NCBI GenBank assembly: GCA_964459805.1 | Contig: CAYWOD010000169.1 | Location: 1 to 7,990 of the forward strand | DNA length: 7,990 bases | DNA from: DAOVRL01 sp964459805 | Lineage (GTDB): Bacteria; Planctomycetota; Phycisphaerae; Sedimentisphaerales; Anaerobacaceae | Direction: 5' to 3' | In this document: in pieces, positions 1 through 6,000 of the stretch | Layout: each line of letters starts with the position of its first letter | Numbering within the stretch: the first letter of the stretch is position 1 | Program-made: the position numbers and the translations under genes | Notes under the pieces: model-generated | What the model was told of the DNA's origin: nothing | What the model saw: only the letters and a program-made list of their open reading frames with translations | Databases searched by the model: none

Positions 1-53
1 GGTATTCTCTTAACCGTAAGTGGACAATGTCCGTTTCACGCTGAACCAGTACA
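1..53. mobile_element. Possible insertion-sequence end (edge of a mobile element)
   Basis: Conserved coding of the next gene starts abruptly at 54 with the codons for GCGDG. The 53 bases before it do not encode the expected continuation in any frame and carry an in-frame TGA at 42-44. Read outward on the minus strand, this segment begins 5'-TGTACTGGTTCAGC at 53, and a perfect palindrome GGACA-A-TGTCC lies at 22-32. A 5'-TG terminus and short repeats near the end are common in several IS families (IS21, IS481 and IS3 types). Only 53 bases are visible, no transposase and no second end, so the family is not assigned. A plain deletion junction or an assembly join is the alternative. Confidence 0.3.
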
Positions 54-3000
54 GGCTGCGGCGACGGCAAGCTCACGGCGGCGCTGCGCGCCGATGCCCG
101 CTATACGGTCCACGGACTCGATGCGGACCCGGCCAAGGTCGCCCGGGCCGCAGGCTATATCAAGCCCCGGGGCATCTATGGCTCAGTTGCCGTCGAGCAG
201 TTCTCGGGGTCGGTGCTTCCATACACGGACAATCTAATCAACCTGATTGTCGTCCGGGATGCGGGCAAGGTCTCCATGAACGAGGTGATGCGGGTCTTGG
301 CGCCCGGAGGGACGGCATGCGTTTGGCGCAGCGGCAAGTGGACAAAGGTCGTCAAAGACTGGCCCGACAATATCGATCAGTGGACCCATTTTCTGCACGG
401 TGCGAGCAACAACGCCGTTGCCGACGATACTGTCGTCGGGCCGCCCGAGAGTCTCCAGTGGCTTGCGCCGCCGCTGTGGCTTCGAAGCCACGAAACGCCG
501 TCGGGGATTCAGGCGCCCGTTTCAGCCGCCGGCCGAATCTTCTACATATTCGACGAAGGGCTTATCGGCATAACCGACGAGCGCCTCCCCGATCGCTGGT
601 CGCTCGTTTGCCGGGACGCCTTCAACGGCAAGCTGCTCTGGAAGCGGCCGCTTGAATCGTGGGGCTGGCGCGAATGGAGCCTGGAGCGATGGCAGGGAAA
701 AGACTGGACGAGACTGCGCGCCGGGCGGGTCGATGTGCCTTCCGAAAACCAGCGCCGAATCGTAGCCGACGGTGATCGGCTCTACGCAACCCTCGCATAC
801 CGGGCGCCAATGTCGATCCTAAATGCGGCCACGGGCGAAACAATCGCCACGGTTAAAGCGACGCAGGGCACGACTGAGATACTGGTCAGTGACGGCATCG
901 CCCTTGCCTATACCCGCGGAGTATCGCAAGGCGAGGCAGGCAAGGGTGCCTCGGCAGCGGCGTTAGTTGGTGTTAATGGCAAGACGTCAAAAGTGCTCTG
1001 GAAAAAGCCCATCGGCCAAATCCGACCTTTGGCGTTGGCGATCGACAACGGCCGGATAGTCTATCTCAGCGGCAAAGACCTCGTCGCACGCGATTTGAAG
1101 ACCGGCGCCGAGTCGTGGAGGATCCAGCCCAAGTTCACTGCGCCGAAGACGCTGCTTACCGTCGATGATGTGATTGTCATGCAGGGTGGAAAGATCGTCG
1201 CCGCCTACGATGCGACCAACGGCAAGCTCCTCTGGCAAAAAAACGTGCCGTCCATCGGCGGAGGCGAAGGGGACGACCTTTTCGTAATCGACGGCTTGGT
1301 CTGGCGCGGAATGCTCAGCGTCGACGACAGCGGAAAGCCCGTGCGCAAGAGTCCGAATGTCCTGGTTATCGGTTGGGACCTTCGCTCCGGCGACGAGAAA
1401 AAACGCATCCTCGTCAAAAGGCTGCGAAGCCCGGAACATCACCATCGCTGCTATCGCAACAAGGCGACCGTTCGCTATCTAATTAGCTCTTACGAAGGTG
1501 CTGAGTTCCTCGATTTCCAGGCGGACAACCATTCGCAGAACAACTGGATTCGCGGCGCATGCAAGTTCGGGATGATGCCCTGCAACGGAATGCTGTACGT
1601 GCCGCCGGACCAGTGTTTCTGTCAACCCGGATCGAAGTTCCTCGGATATTCAGCACTGACGGCCGGGCCGAGCCTCACCCTTAAAGCGGTCCCGGACCGC
1701 GAGCGTCTTGAGAAAGGTCCCGCTTACGGCGCGGTTAGCGATACGAAATCCGTCTCCCGGAGCGACTGGCCGACATACCGCCACGATGCAGCCCGCAGCG
1801 GCACAACTCCCACCCGCGTTCCTTCCAAGGTAGAGATCGATTGGAAGGTCACGCTGAGGGGCGCCCTGACTGCTCCGGTAGCTGCGGCTAACAAGGTGTT
1901 CGTCGCCGCCTCGGATGCGCACACCCTGTACGCCTTGGATATGGTGAACGGCAGAGTGCTGTGGCAGTTCACTGCAAACGGGCGCATCGACTCGCCTCCG
2001 ACAATCTACCGAGGGATGGTGCTCTTCGGCTCGAAAGACGGACGCGCGTACTGCCTGCGGGCATCGGACGGCCAACTGATCTGGCGGTTCCTCGCGGCGC
2101 CGAGAGATCTGCGAATTGCCGCTTTCGACCAAATCGAGTCGGCCTGGCCCCTCCACGGCAGCGTGCTCGTGGATAAGGGAGTGGCGTATTTTACGGCGGG
2201 GCGCTCCACATATCTGGACGGCGGAATCCGCCTTTACGGACTCGAACCGGCCACAGGAAGAATCCTCCACAAAGGTCTCCTGAAAGGGCCGAATCCGTTC
2301 AGGGAAGGCAAACGTGACGTCGCCTTCTTCGTCCTTGGCGCCAATTCGGATGTGCTCGTCAGCGAAGGCGGGTTCCTCTATATGCGTCAGAAGAAGATGA
2401 CGCCCGAGCTCAAGGAGGTCGAAGTGCCGGTCCTATCGAGCAAAGGCGCCCAGGATGTGGGCCTGCATATTTTCTCGACAGCCGGCCTGCTGGACGGCTC
2501 CTGGTACAACCGCACGTTCTGGATGTACTCGAAGCGCTGGCCCGGCTTTCAGTTGGCCAACCAGGCCCCCAAGACCGGACAGCTCCTTGTCGTTGATGAC
2601 AGGAAGACTTACGCCGTCCGCGCATTCTATCGCCGCAATGTGCACAGCCTGATGTTCTTCCCCGGCAAGCAAGGGTATCTGCTTTTCGCCGACCTAAATT
2701 CCAACGAGCCGCAAATCGTCGGCGAGGCCGGATCACGCCCGCCTGTCAAATGGCTGCCTCAATCCGACTATTCACGCGGACGCGGCGGTGAGATGCGAAA
2801 GCTCGAAAGCGAGGCATTCGGACTCGACAAAATGATCGGCTACACGCGCGCCGAACCGGCCCTCTGGAAGCAGTGGCTGGGCGTGCGAATCCGCGCAATG
2901 GTCAAAGCGGGCGATACCCTGTTCGTGGCCGGCGCTCCGGATGTATTTGACGCGAAAGACCCCTACGCTGCCTTCGAAGCCCGCAAAGGAGCCCGGCTTG

Positions 3001-3143
3001 TGGCCGTCTCGGCCGAGGATGGAAAACAACTGTCCCAAACACCGCTTGAGTCCCCACCCGTCTTCGACGGAATGATCGCAGCTTCCGGCCGCCTCTTCGC
3101 TTGCCTGCGGGACGGAACCGTCGTATGCCTGGCCGCCAAATAG
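54..3143 (+). CDS. Methyltransferase-fold / PQQ-like double beta-propeller protein, 5'-disrupted
   Basis: The frame opens with a class I methyltransferase fold: motif I GCGDG at 54-68, the acidic GLDAD strand end near 114-128, LPYTDNLINLIVV from 216 and EVMRVLAPGG near 285. Two PQQ-like propellers follow. Numbered from the GTG at 213, blade motifs of the type NGxxLW occur at residues 138 and 336 (first propeller) and 579 (second); DGQLIW is at 619. WPTYRHDAARSG at 519 opens the second propeller. A conserved linker with HHHRCY (409-414), RGACKFGMMPCNG and PPDQCFCQ lies between them. Such proteins recur in planctomycetes with an N-terminal signal peptide; their substrate is unknown to me. The signal peptide and first methyltransferase strand are missing: the frame stops at 42-44 and has no ATG before 213. 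The first usable start is GTG 213, leaving 976 residues, so the product may be non-functional or cytoplasmic. The C-terminus is intact, ending in a typical blade (DGTVVCL). Confidence 0.82.
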   Translation, partial: GCGDGKLTAALRADARYTVHGLDADPAKVARAAGYIKPRGIYGSVAVEQFSGSVLPYTDNLINLIVVRDAGKVSMNEVMRVLAPGGTACVWRSGKWTKVVKDWPDNIDQWTHFLHGASNNAVADDTVVGPPESLQWLAPPLWLRSHETPSGIQAPVSAAGRIFYIFDEGLIGITDERLPDRWSLVCRDAFNGKLLWKRPLESWGWREWSLERWQGKDWTRLRAGRVDVPSENQRRIVADGDRLYATLAYRAPMSILNAATGETIATVKATQGTTEILVSDGIALAYTRGVSQGEAGKGASAAALVGVNGKTSKVLWKKPIGQIRPLALAIDNGRIVYLSGKDLVARDLKTGAESWRIQPKFTAPKTLLTVDDVIVMQGGKIVAAYDATNGKLLWQKNVPSIGGGEGDDLFVIDGLVWRGMLSVDDSGKPVRKSPNVLVIGWDLRSGDEKKRILVKRLRSPEHHHRCYRNKATVRYLISSYEGAEFLDFQADNHSQNNWIRGACKFGMMPCNGMLYVPPDQCFCQPGSKFLGYSALTAGPSLTLKAVPDRERLEKGPAYGAVSDTKSVSRSDWPTYRHDAARSGTTPTRVPSKVEIDWKVTLRGALTAPVAAANKVFVAASDAHTLYALDMVNGRVLWQFTANGRIDSPPTIYRGMVLFGSKDGRAYCLRASDGQLIWRFLAAPRDLRIAAFDQIESAWPLHGSVLVDKGVAYFTAGRSTYLDGGIRLYGLEPATGRILHKGLLKGPNPFREGKRDVAFFVLGANSDVLVSEGGFLYMRQKKMTPELKEVEVPVLSSKGAQDVGLHIFSTAGLLDGSWYNRTFWMYSKRWPGFQLANQAPKTGQLLVVDDRKTYAVRAFYRRNVHSLMFFPGKQGYLLFADLNSNEPQIVGEAGSRPPVKWLPQSDYSRGRGGEMRKLESEAFGLDKMIGYTRAEPALWKQWLGVRIRAMVKAGDTLFVAGAPDVFDAKDPYAAFEARKGARLVAVSAEDGKQLSQTPLESPPVFDGMIAASGRLFACLRDGTVVCLAAK

Positions 3144-3262
3144 TGCCGACCACACCGGCCAAAATGCGCCAACAATATCAAAACGTTCACCAACGCAATC
3201 CAGCAGGCGGGTGTGCCTAATTTTTCTGGCACTATATAGTTCCTGTTGTGGAAACAGCATTT

Positions 3263-3290
3263 GTCATTCCTGCGAAAGCAGGAATCCAGG
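3263..3290. repeat. REP-like palindromic repeat
   Basis: The arms ATTCCTGC (3266-3273) and GCAGGAAT (3278-3285) are perfect 8-bp inverted repeats around a GAAA tetraloop, flanked by TGTC and CCAGG. This matches the widespread intergenic palindrome family of the form CATTCC-YGC-GAAA-GCR-GGAATCCAG found in many bacterial genomes. On the plus strand TTTTT follows at 3291-3295, so the hairpin could also help end transcription of the upstream plus-strand gene. It overlaps the 3' end of the minus-strand reading frame and supplies its stop codon. Confidence 0.7.
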
Positions 3291-3527
3291 TTTTTCGATA
3301 TGGAGCGCTGCTTTTTGTTCCTCTAATGTAGCTCCTTCCTTGAACCGCACTGCTACCACTTCTGTAGATAGCGACAGTCGGATCTTACGTCCGCCAGAAT
3401 AATAGTACAGATCAGGATCCCCGGAAGCACTCCTTACAGGCCCCCCACCAACTGCGAGAATCAGCGCCCAAATGCTAAACAGGTGAAGTCCCGGAAGCAG
3501 AAACATCCTTTTTTCTTCTGTGTGCAT
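3264..3527 (-). CDS. Short secreted-protein N-terminus, probably a truncated gene
   Basis: The 87-residue product has a charged start (MHTEEKR), a hydrophobic stretch from about residue 8 to 26 and a likely signal-peptidase site near VRSASG. It then reads DPDLYYYSGGRKIRLSLS, followed by TEVVAVRFKEGATLEEQKAAL. The YYYSGG...VAVRFKEG pattern resembles the start of the mature part of large secreted subtilisin-like (S8) or adhesin-like proteins; I hold that only weakly. A GGAG sits about 9 bases before ATG 3527, and the gene begins 27 bp after the stop of the BsuPI/PEP-CTERM gene, so the two are probably cotranscribed. The last residues (PGFLLSQE) and the TGA are encoded by the REP-like palindrome, and no catalytic domain follows. 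It is best read as a gene cut off at that repeat; a genuine small exported protein is the alternative. Confidence 0.45.
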   Translation of the reverse strand: MHTEEKRMFLLPGLHLFSIWALILAVGGGPVRSASGDPDLYYYSGGRKIRLSLSTEVVAVRFKEGATLEEQKAALHIEKPGFLLSQE

Positions 3528-3554
3528 CCTCTTCGACTCCTTTCTTTCCTCCGT

Positions 3555-4133
3555 TCATCCAGATGACCGGCTCCTTCTTCTACGCTCATAGCTCAGAATC
3601 GCGACACCGAACGCAAATACAGCTAATGAAGTGGGCTCGGGCACGATGGTTATTGGCACCCCAACCGTGCTGTTCAAGGACTCGATAACTCCTGTGACTC
3701 TATACGCACCCGGCAGCACCAGAACGTCATCTTCAATCTCCCGTGTTCCTTTGTGGTTGATCTGAGACCAGACATCCTCGAATGCCTTGTATTCACCTCC
3801 CTGCAATCGAAGGACCGCCGGGCCCGTATGGCCTCCCCCATACCAGTGTAGCGACCAGACTTCGGCGAACTCATCACCTCGTTTCTCTCCAATAGAAATA
3901 TCCCATACCGGAAAAAAACTTATCACTTCCCATTCTTCATCTCGCAAGTTAGTGATTCTGTAGAGAATCTCCACATCTTCCCCCAAATCATACACAACCT
4001 TGTCCGTCTCGATGTAATACTCGATCCCATCCTCAATAACAGAATTAGAGTTAACCGGCACAAGGTTTGCCCTCCCCTCCATAGCTACCCCCAGCAGCAC
4101 AACCGCCGCGACTGTTATAACCGCCCGCTTCAT
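3555..4133 (-). CDS. PEP-CTERM protein with BsuPI-type domain
   Basis: This is a 192-residue exported protein. Residues 1-22 form a signal peptide (MKRAVITVAAVVLLGVAMEGRA, with KR at the start and cleavage probably after A22). Residues about 38-160 fit the BsuPI fold, the family of the Bacillus intracellular proteinase inhibitor: DLGEDVEILYRITN, then W93, GGEYKAFEDVW and PGAYRVTG, in the usual order. A PEP-CTERM signal closes it: PEP at 165-167, a hydrophobic helix, then ERRRR. Such a tail is recognised and removed by an exosortase, and the protein ends up at the surface or in the envelope. ATG 4133 is chosen over the in-frame upstream ATG at 4169 because AGGTGGG lies just before it and the predicted promoter would start transcripts inside the longer version. 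Whether the domain inhibits a protease is unknown; in this setting it may be structural. Confidence 0.82.
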   Translation of the reverse strand: MKRAVITVAAVVLLGVAMEGRANLVPVNSNSVIEDGIEYYIETDKVVYDLGEDVEILYRITNLRDEEWEVISFFPVWDISIGEKRGDEFAEVWSLHWYGGGHTGPAVLRLQGGEYKAFEDVWSQINHKGTREIEDDVLVLPGAYRVTGVIESLNSTVGVPITIVPEPTSLAVFAFGVAILSYERRRRSRSSG

Positions 4134-4171
4134 AATCCCACCTATTCTACAAAGCTCCACAATCAACATCT

Positions 4172-4200
4172 ATTTTACTATCCAGCCCACAGATATGCAA
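4172..4200 (-). promoter_or_regulatory. Sigma-70-type promoter with A-rich upstream tract
   Basis: On the minus strand TTGCAT (4200-4195) and TAAAAT (4177-4172) are separated by exactly 17 bases. The -10 box matches TATAAT at five of six positions; the -35 box keeps TTG. Directly upstream on the same strand lies a 25-base pure purine run (4226-4202) containing eight consecutive A, placed as an UP element would be. The start would fall near 4165, giving a leader of about 30 bases before ATG 4133. Read by eye only. Confidence 0.5.
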
Positions 4201-4270
4201 GCCTTTTCTTTTTTTTCTTCCTCTTCGTCCACGATTCCCGCAATATCACCAAAACCTCTTCGTCTGCCGG

Positions 4271-4306
4271 AGATCCCATAGGTCCACTCAATCCTAATTC
4301 TACCGG
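4271..4306 (-). repeat. Shared upstream block, copy 1 (CCGGTAGAAT block)
   Basis: Read on the minus strand this block opens with CCGGTAGAAT and continues with an AGGAT-like stretch, AGTGG-like bases and ATCT. It aligns with 5509-5543 at roughly 28 positions, with a few one- or two-base gaps. It lies about 140-170 bases upstream of the start of the BsuPI/PEP-CTERM gene. Confidence 0.5.
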
Positions 4307-4451
4307 TTTATCTTCTCTCTGTCAACTACTAATCCCCAGCTTGATTCCTTCATCTTTGCAGCAGCCATCCCGATAGACACCAGTACTGCAATCGCATAAC
4401 AGCTCCATTATTCTACAACTCGCCCGATCAATTTGTCTATCGTGGAAACTA

Positions 4452-4494
4452 CGGGTTTTTGCAAATTATTTTCGCAAAGGCCCGTTTTTGGGCC
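4452..4494 (+). promoter_or_regulatory. Two overlapping, mutually exclusive hairpins
   Basis: As plus-strand RNA, CGGGUUUUUGC (4452-4462) can pair with GCAAAGGCCCG (4474-4484) into an 11-bp stem that includes two G-U pairs, with an 11-base loop. It is followed at once by TTTTT (4485-4489), like an intrinsic terminator. GGCCC (4479-4483) can instead pair with GGGCC (4490-4494). The two cannot form together. No plus-strand gene lies just upstream, so a function is unproven. Confidence 0.3.
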
Positions 4495-4507
4495 AAAAAT
4501 GAGGGTG
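4485..4507. repeat. 23-base repeat, copy A
   Basis: The sequence runs TTTTTGG, G, CCA, A, then AAATGAGGGTG. It matches copy B at 5623-5645 at 21 of 23 positions. The two copies bracket the 238-aa PEP-CTERM gene in direct orientation, about 1.1 kb apart, and each lies upstream of a minus-strand PEP-CTERM gene. Confidence 0.6.
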
Positions 4508-4513
4508 TTTTGG

Positions 4514-4549
4514 AAGAAAAAAATGTTTATTTGTAAGAAAAAAATGTTT
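4514..4549. repeat. 15-base tandem word, two copies
   Basis: AAGAAAAAAATGTTT occurs at 4514-4528 and again, exactly, at 4535-4549, a period of 21 bases (about two helical turns). The adenine tracts would be in phase and could bend the DNA. It lies just beyond the 23-base repeat. There are only two units, and no function is evident. Confidence 0.55.
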
Positions 4550-4663
4550 CGGCCGAAGGAATTCTAACGATTTCAGCGAATCAGCATATCCCTTCCACTC
4601 GCCGCACAAGCTTTGGCAAACCTATCAGCATCCTCCGCATCCCTGTCATTTCCCCATCTCCGT

Positions 4664-5380
4664 CTAACTTGCCCTTTTCCTATTAAGATGTCTTAAGCCA
4701 TATATACCAAAAACAAGCGTCAAAATTGTTGCTGGTTCCGGAATCTCACATATAAAATCAAATGACGCAGTTGAAGGATGACCAGAACTACTTGAAGCAG
4801 TCAGTGTATACTGACCTGGATCAAGCACCCCTGAGATGCCAAAGTTGATATGTACAGGCTCCCATACAAAGCGGGGAATTGATTCATTCAGAACGATTTC
4901 AGAAGGTCCACTGAAAAGGATAGACGCATCCGACCAATAACCATCCGTCGAAAGTGAACCGGTTATGGAAAATTTCTGTGGTGTCGTTAGTTCAAAAATA
5001 AGACTAAATGACGAAACACCATTTGCTCCAATCCATATATCACCCCCACCTCCACCACTTTGAACCAACCCGCTCGCGATAATCCTAGTGTTCAGTATAC
5101 TCGATGAATGGCTCGCAGATGCCCAAGGTGTCCAAGCCCACGATAGACGGGCTGTTACGCTGCTTTCAAATCGACCGTAGTCAGAAGCAAAATCTGAGGC
5201 GTCATCCTCTATGACCTGTATGTCTGGGTCTCCTGCAAAAGCCTCGGCTTTTACATAACGCTCTTGGGCCACAGGCATGATAATAGTAGCTTCAGCCCTC
5301 GGAGCAATAACAACCATTGCCACTATGACTATGACCCACCGAATTAACACAACACGATTTATCATCCATATATTAGCCAT
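4664..5380 (-). CDS. PEP-CTERM sorting domain protein of unknown function
   Basis: This is a 238-residue exported protein. The signal peptide spans residues 1 to about 31 (N-terminal MANIWMINRVV, a long hydrophobic core, and PRAEA before the mature start at T32). The middle is Ser/Gly-rich and beta-prone, with a GGGGG run at 109-113, SSFSLIFELTT, and the LDPGQYTLTASSSSG segment at 186-200 that is typical of PEP-CTERM proteins. The tail has PEP at 214-216, a hydrophobic helix and NRKRAS, for exosortase sorting. ATG 5380 is chosen because AGGAG lies four bases before it and the signal peptide starts there. The in-frame extension to GTG 5524 adds a charged stretch with no such features. I recognise no enzymatic domain; a surface or matrix protein is likely. 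Its base composition is clearly more AT-rich than the flanking plus-strand genes. No clear promoter was found. Confidence 0.8.
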   Translation of the reverse strand: MANIWMINRVVLIRWVIVIVAMVVIAPRAEATIIMPVAQERYVKAEAFAGDPDIQVIEDDASDFASDYGRFESSVTARLSWAWTPWASASHSSSILNTRIIASGLVQSGGGGGDIWIGANGVSSFSLIFELTTPQKFSITGSLSTDGYWSDASILFSGPSEIVLNESIPRFVWEPVHINFGISGVLDPGQYTLTASSSSGHPSTASFDFICEIPEPATILTLVFGIYGLRHLNRKRAS

Positions 5381-5508
5381 AATTCTCCTGCTTCCTTCTG
5401 AGGCGGCTATCGCAACATGCCTGCTCATCCGTTCTACCCCCTGTCTATTTCCGAAATCTCCATTCCTTTCACGCAAAACGGTCGTTCTTCGCCTCATGTC
5501 AAAGTCAA

Positions 5509-5543
5509 AGATACCACATCCCACTGATCCTTCATTCTACCGG
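5509..5543 (-). repeat. Shared upstream block, copy 2 (CCGGTAGAAT block)
   Basis: On the minus strand it opens with CCGGTAGAAT (5543-5534), then GAAGGATCAGTGG and, after a short gap, ATCT. It pairs with copy 1 at 4271-4306. It lies about 130-160 bases upstream of ATG 5380, nearly the same distance as copy 1 from its own gene. Confidence 0.5.
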
Positions 5544-5622
5544 CCTCGCTTACTTCTGTCCACAACCAACCGGCAAATTTTTTAAATTTTTTTTATTTTT
5601 CCCCTTGACTTTTCACCCCCTT

Positions 5623-5645
5623 TTTTTGGCCCAGAAATGAGGGTG
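5623..5645. repeat. 23-base repeat, copy B
   Basis: The sequence runs TTTTTGG, C, CCA, G, then AAATGAGGGTG; the single C and G are the only differences from copy A at 4485-4507. A third, partial copy (TTTTTGGCCC) occurs at 5793-5802 without the right half. On the minus strand it lies about 240 bases upstream of ATG 5380. Confidence 0.6.
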
Positions 5646-5654
5646 GTCAAAAAC

Positions 5655-5731
5655 CGCGCAAAAAGCGCGCATTTCCGTCAATTTCCGGTTAGTTTTTGTT
5701 CAAAAAGCATCAAAAAGCGCGCAAAAGCGCT
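5655..5731. repeat. Pair of GCGC inverted repeats with A-rich loops
   Basis: CGCGC-AAAAA-GCGCG (5655-5669) and AGCGC-GCAAAA-GCGCT (5716-5731) are two similar small palindromes 46 bases apart, each with the core CGC...AAAA...GCG. On the minus strand the loops become T-rich. They lie between the tRNA gene and the 238-aa PEP-CTERM gene. Neither is followed by a convincing T-run, so they are not called terminators. Confidence 0.5.
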
Positions 5732-6000
5732 CATATTAGGATTTTTCTATGTCACCACCTTAACCCCTTATACCAAAACAACTTAACGCCATTTTTTGGC
5801 CCGATTCCCAAAAACCAGGTGTCCAATCTTGACCACCAAAATCCCCATTATTCGCCCAAAAACGTACATTCATCCAAAAGCCAACCCGAAAAATCCCGCC
5901 GAAACCCCGCATTTTTTGAAAATTGACCCCCAAATTCGCCAAATTAACGCGCAAATTCTCTTAATGTGCCCGGGCTGCCTCCTCCGCATAGAAAAAAAAT

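Larger units (their letters stand above)
4134..4663. other. AT-rich intergenic region between two minus-strand PEP-CTERM genes
   Basis: I see no credible gene in this spacer. It holds the promoter of the downstream BsuPI/PEP-CTERM gene, a shared block at 4271-4306, a hairpin cluster at 4452-4494, a copy of the 23-base repeat at 4485-4507 and a 15-base word repeated at 4514-4549. No convincing intrinsic terminator follows the upstream gene that ends at 4664. The 10-base palindrome TTCGGCCGAA near 4547-4556 has no loop, although on the minus strand it is soon followed by a T-run. Confidence 0.6.
5544..6000. other. AT-rich non-coding spacer with GCGC hairpins
   Basis: I see no supportable gene here. 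It begins with homopolymeric T runs (5576-5600), then carries 23-base repeat copy B, two GCGC hairpins and a stretch of about 200 bases (5760-5960) where C is much commoner than G on the plus strand and the text is built of short CCAAAAA/ATTTTTT-like words. The bases next to the tRNA 3' end form a run of eight T on the minus strand (5999-5992). The short open frames here have low-complexity, unconvincing products. Confidence 0.6.

Noticed and set aside
20..655. 211-codon open frame overlapping the start of the propeller gene
   Set aside because: The product is Arg-rich and low in meaning, while the other frame of the same DNA encodes methyltransferase and propeller motifs.
622..3260. Many open frames on the minus strand and alternate plus frames across the propeller gene (for example 987-1445, 1650-2270, 2772-3260)
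   Set aside because: They are shadows of a GC-rich gene whose own frame has clear domain motifs; their products are Arg/Pro/Ala-rich and show no recognisable family.
4056..4070. Sigma-54-like motif CGGCAC-N5-TTGC on the plus strand
   Set aside because: It lies inside the signal-peptide coding of the minus-strand BsuPI/PEP-CTERM gene and points antisense, with no plus-strand gene downstream; probably chance.
4514..4549. Possible CRISPR-like repeat
   Set aside because: Only two short A-rich units with a six-base gap; no repeat-spacer structure.
5696..5954. Short open frames on both strands of the AT-rich spacer (5696-5926 plus, 5760-5954 minus)
   Set aside because: Low-complexity products, no ribosome-binding site worth noting, no family resemblance, and a repeat-like base texture.
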